The notes under the pieces: generated by a model | Told to the model about the DNA's origin: nothing | The model's database searches: none | Seen by the model: the letters and a program-made list of their open reading frames with translations, nothing else | Shown here: piece by piece, positions 63,134-64,000 of the stretch | Layout of the letters: each line of letters begins with the position of its first letter | Numbering within the stretch: the first letter of the stretch is position 1 | Made by a program: the position numbers and the translations under genes | DNA from: Cyanobium usitatum str. Tous | GTDB lineage: Bacteria > Cyanobacteriota > Cyanobacteriia > PCC-6307 > Cyanobiaceae | Reading direction: 5' to 3' | Assembly (NCBI RefSeq): GCF_963920485.1 | Contig: NZ_OY986431.1 | Coordinates: 2,592,681 to 2,656,680 of the forward strand | DNA length: 64,000 nucleotides

Positions 63134-63730
63134 ATGTTCGGGTTTCTCAAGAAAGTCGGTGACTACACCCGCGATGCGGTGGGTGCGGCCAACTACCTGA
63201 CCCAGGGTCTGGCGGTGACCTTTGATCACCTGCGGCGCCGGCCGATCACCGTTCAGTACCCCTACGAGAAGCTGATCCCCTCGGAGCGCTATCGGGGTCG
63301 CATCCACTACGAATTCGACAAGTGCATCGCCTGTGAGGTGTGTGTGCGGGTCTGCCCGATCAACCTGCCGGTGGTGGATTGGGTGATGAATAAAGCCACC
63401 AAGAAAAAGGAGCTGCGCAACTACTCGATCGATTTCGGGGTGTGCATCTTCTGTGGCAACTGCGTGGAGTATTGCCCCACCAACTGCCTGTCGATGACCG
63501 AGGAATACGAGCTGGCAGCTTTTGATCGCCACAGCCTCAACTTCGACAACATCGCCCTTGGTCGCCTGCCTACCAGCGTCACCAGCGATCCGGCCGTAGT
63601 TCCCCTGCGGGAGTTGGTCTACCTGCCCAAGGGAGTACTCGATCCTCACGATGTGCCGGATACGGCTCCGCGGGTGGGCAAACTGCCCGAGCAGGTGCTC
63701 GAATCCCTGCCTAGCGGAGACGCTTCATGA
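63134..63730 (+). CDS. ndhI: NAD(P)H-quinone oxidoreductase subunit I (two 4Fe-4S clusters)
   Basis: 198 residues. Two ferredoxin-type cluster motifs, [16 protein letters not shown] and [16 protein letters not shown], bind the two 4Fe-4S clusters that pass electrons from ferredoxin to quinone. The N-terminal amphipathic part ([20 protein letters not shown]) attaches to the membrane arm. It overlaps the ndhG start (ATGA) and follows ndhA by 81 nt. Confidence 0.97.
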   Translation: MFGFLKKVGDYTRDAVGAANYLTQGLAVTFDHLRRRPITVQYPYEKLIPSERYRGRIHYEFDKCIACEVCVRVCPINLPVVDWVMNKATKKKELRNYSIDFGVCIFCGNCVEYCPTNCLSMTEEYELAAFDRHSLNFDNIALGRLPTSVTSDPAVVPLRELVYLPKGVLDPHDVPDTAPRVGKLPEQVLESLPSGDAS

Positions 63731-64000
63731 CTATCGCCTCCATTACCCAGCTGATCTGCTTTGTGGCTCTCTCAGCCACCTTGGTGCTGGGCGCCCTCGG
63801 GGTGGTGTTGCTGCCCAACATTGTTTATTCGGCCTTCCTGCTGGGCGGAGTATTTCTTTCGGTGGCGGGTCTCTACCTGCTGCTGAACGCCAGTTTCGTG
63901 GCCGCGGCCCAGGTGCTCGTCTACGTGGGCGCCGTAAACGTGCTGATCCTGTTCGCGATCATGCTCGTCAACAAGAAGGAAAACCTGGCGGCCATTCCCG
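63727..64000 (+). CDS. ndhG: NAD(P)H-quinone oxidoreductase subunit G (NdhG), cut by the window end
   Basis: The first 91 codons of an ND6-like membrane subunit: [20 protein letters not shown], then [20 protein letters not shown] and [20 protein letters not shown], the ND6 core with the conserved [15 protein letters not shown] helix. It starts on the ndhI stop. The rest lies beyond the window. Confidence 0.95.
   Translation, partial: MTIASITQLICFVALSATLVLGALGVVLLPNIVYSAFLLGGVFLSVAGLYLLLNASFVAAAQVLVYVGAVNVLILFAIMLVNKKENLAAIP

Overview
The window looks like a chromosome segment of a high-GC picocyanobacterium of the Synechococcus/Cyanobium type. The evidence is the magnesium-protoporphyrin methyltransferase chlM, NDH-1 genes (ndhH, and ndhA-ndhI with the start of ndhG), a phylloquinone gene cluster (isochorismate synthase, menA, menC, menE and a DHNA-CoA thioesterase), a cyanobacterial DUF3285 small protein and a DUF3352 protein. 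Backbone genes are GC-rich and tightly packed, with many 1-8 nt start/stop overlaps.

Layout. 1-4.4 kb: end of hisC, a metallo-beta-lactamase-fold protein, trpG/pabA, dgkA, ybeY, a DUF3285 gene and prfB with its programmed frameshift. 4.5-11.3 kb: grxC-gshB, then the phylloquinone block. 11.3-12.0 kb: a Phd/PIN toxin-antitoxin pair running into the 3' end of ndhH. 13.3-24.5 kb: rsmH, a cysteine desulfurase, a LuxR-type response regulator, an RluA-type pseudouridine synthase, an AlkB-like protein, a decayed hicBA pair inserted at the chlM 3' end, chlM, nagA, purE, an AI-2E transporter and cysC. 24.6-25.3 kb: a VapBC-like pair.

25.5-50.25 kb is an accessory island, visibly richer in AT and in insertion sequences, lying between cysC and a SUI1-family gene. 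It encodes a ribosomally made, modified peptide (RiPP) system. A TolC-like outer membrane protein, an HlyD-like adaptor, a C39-peptidase ABC transporter and a second ABC transporter form an NHLP/Nif11-type export line. A YcaO enzyme, an Fe(II)/2-oxoglutarate oxygenase-like protein and a Rossmann dehydrogenase-like protein form a modification operon. An unrecognised 381-residue protein is encoded convergently. Three Nif11-type precursors with double-glycine leaders have cores that contain no cysteine. Further on are an FAD oxidoreductase and an alpha/alpha-barrel (terpene-cyclase-like repeat) protein. Remnants of IS5, IS1595, IS3 and an integrase-type transposase, one intact IS5/IS1182-like element and two apparently identical IS256-family elements lie among these genes.

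50.3-64 kb returns to backbone: the SUI1 protein, an AbrB fragment, a diguanylate cyclase, trpB, an isochorismatase-like hydrolase, a glutamine-synthetase-like enzyme, def, a TerB-like protein, hrcA, a rhodanese, a DUF3352 protein, sixA, gltA and ndhA-ndhI-ndhG.

The most interesting system is the island. A lone YcaO and two oxidoreductase-like enzymes appear to act on cysteine-free Nif11 peptides, so the product cannot be a lanthipeptide or a thiazole peptide if the modification falls in these cores. One core has a hydrophobic stretch followed by an alternating Asn/Thr-hydrophobic tail.
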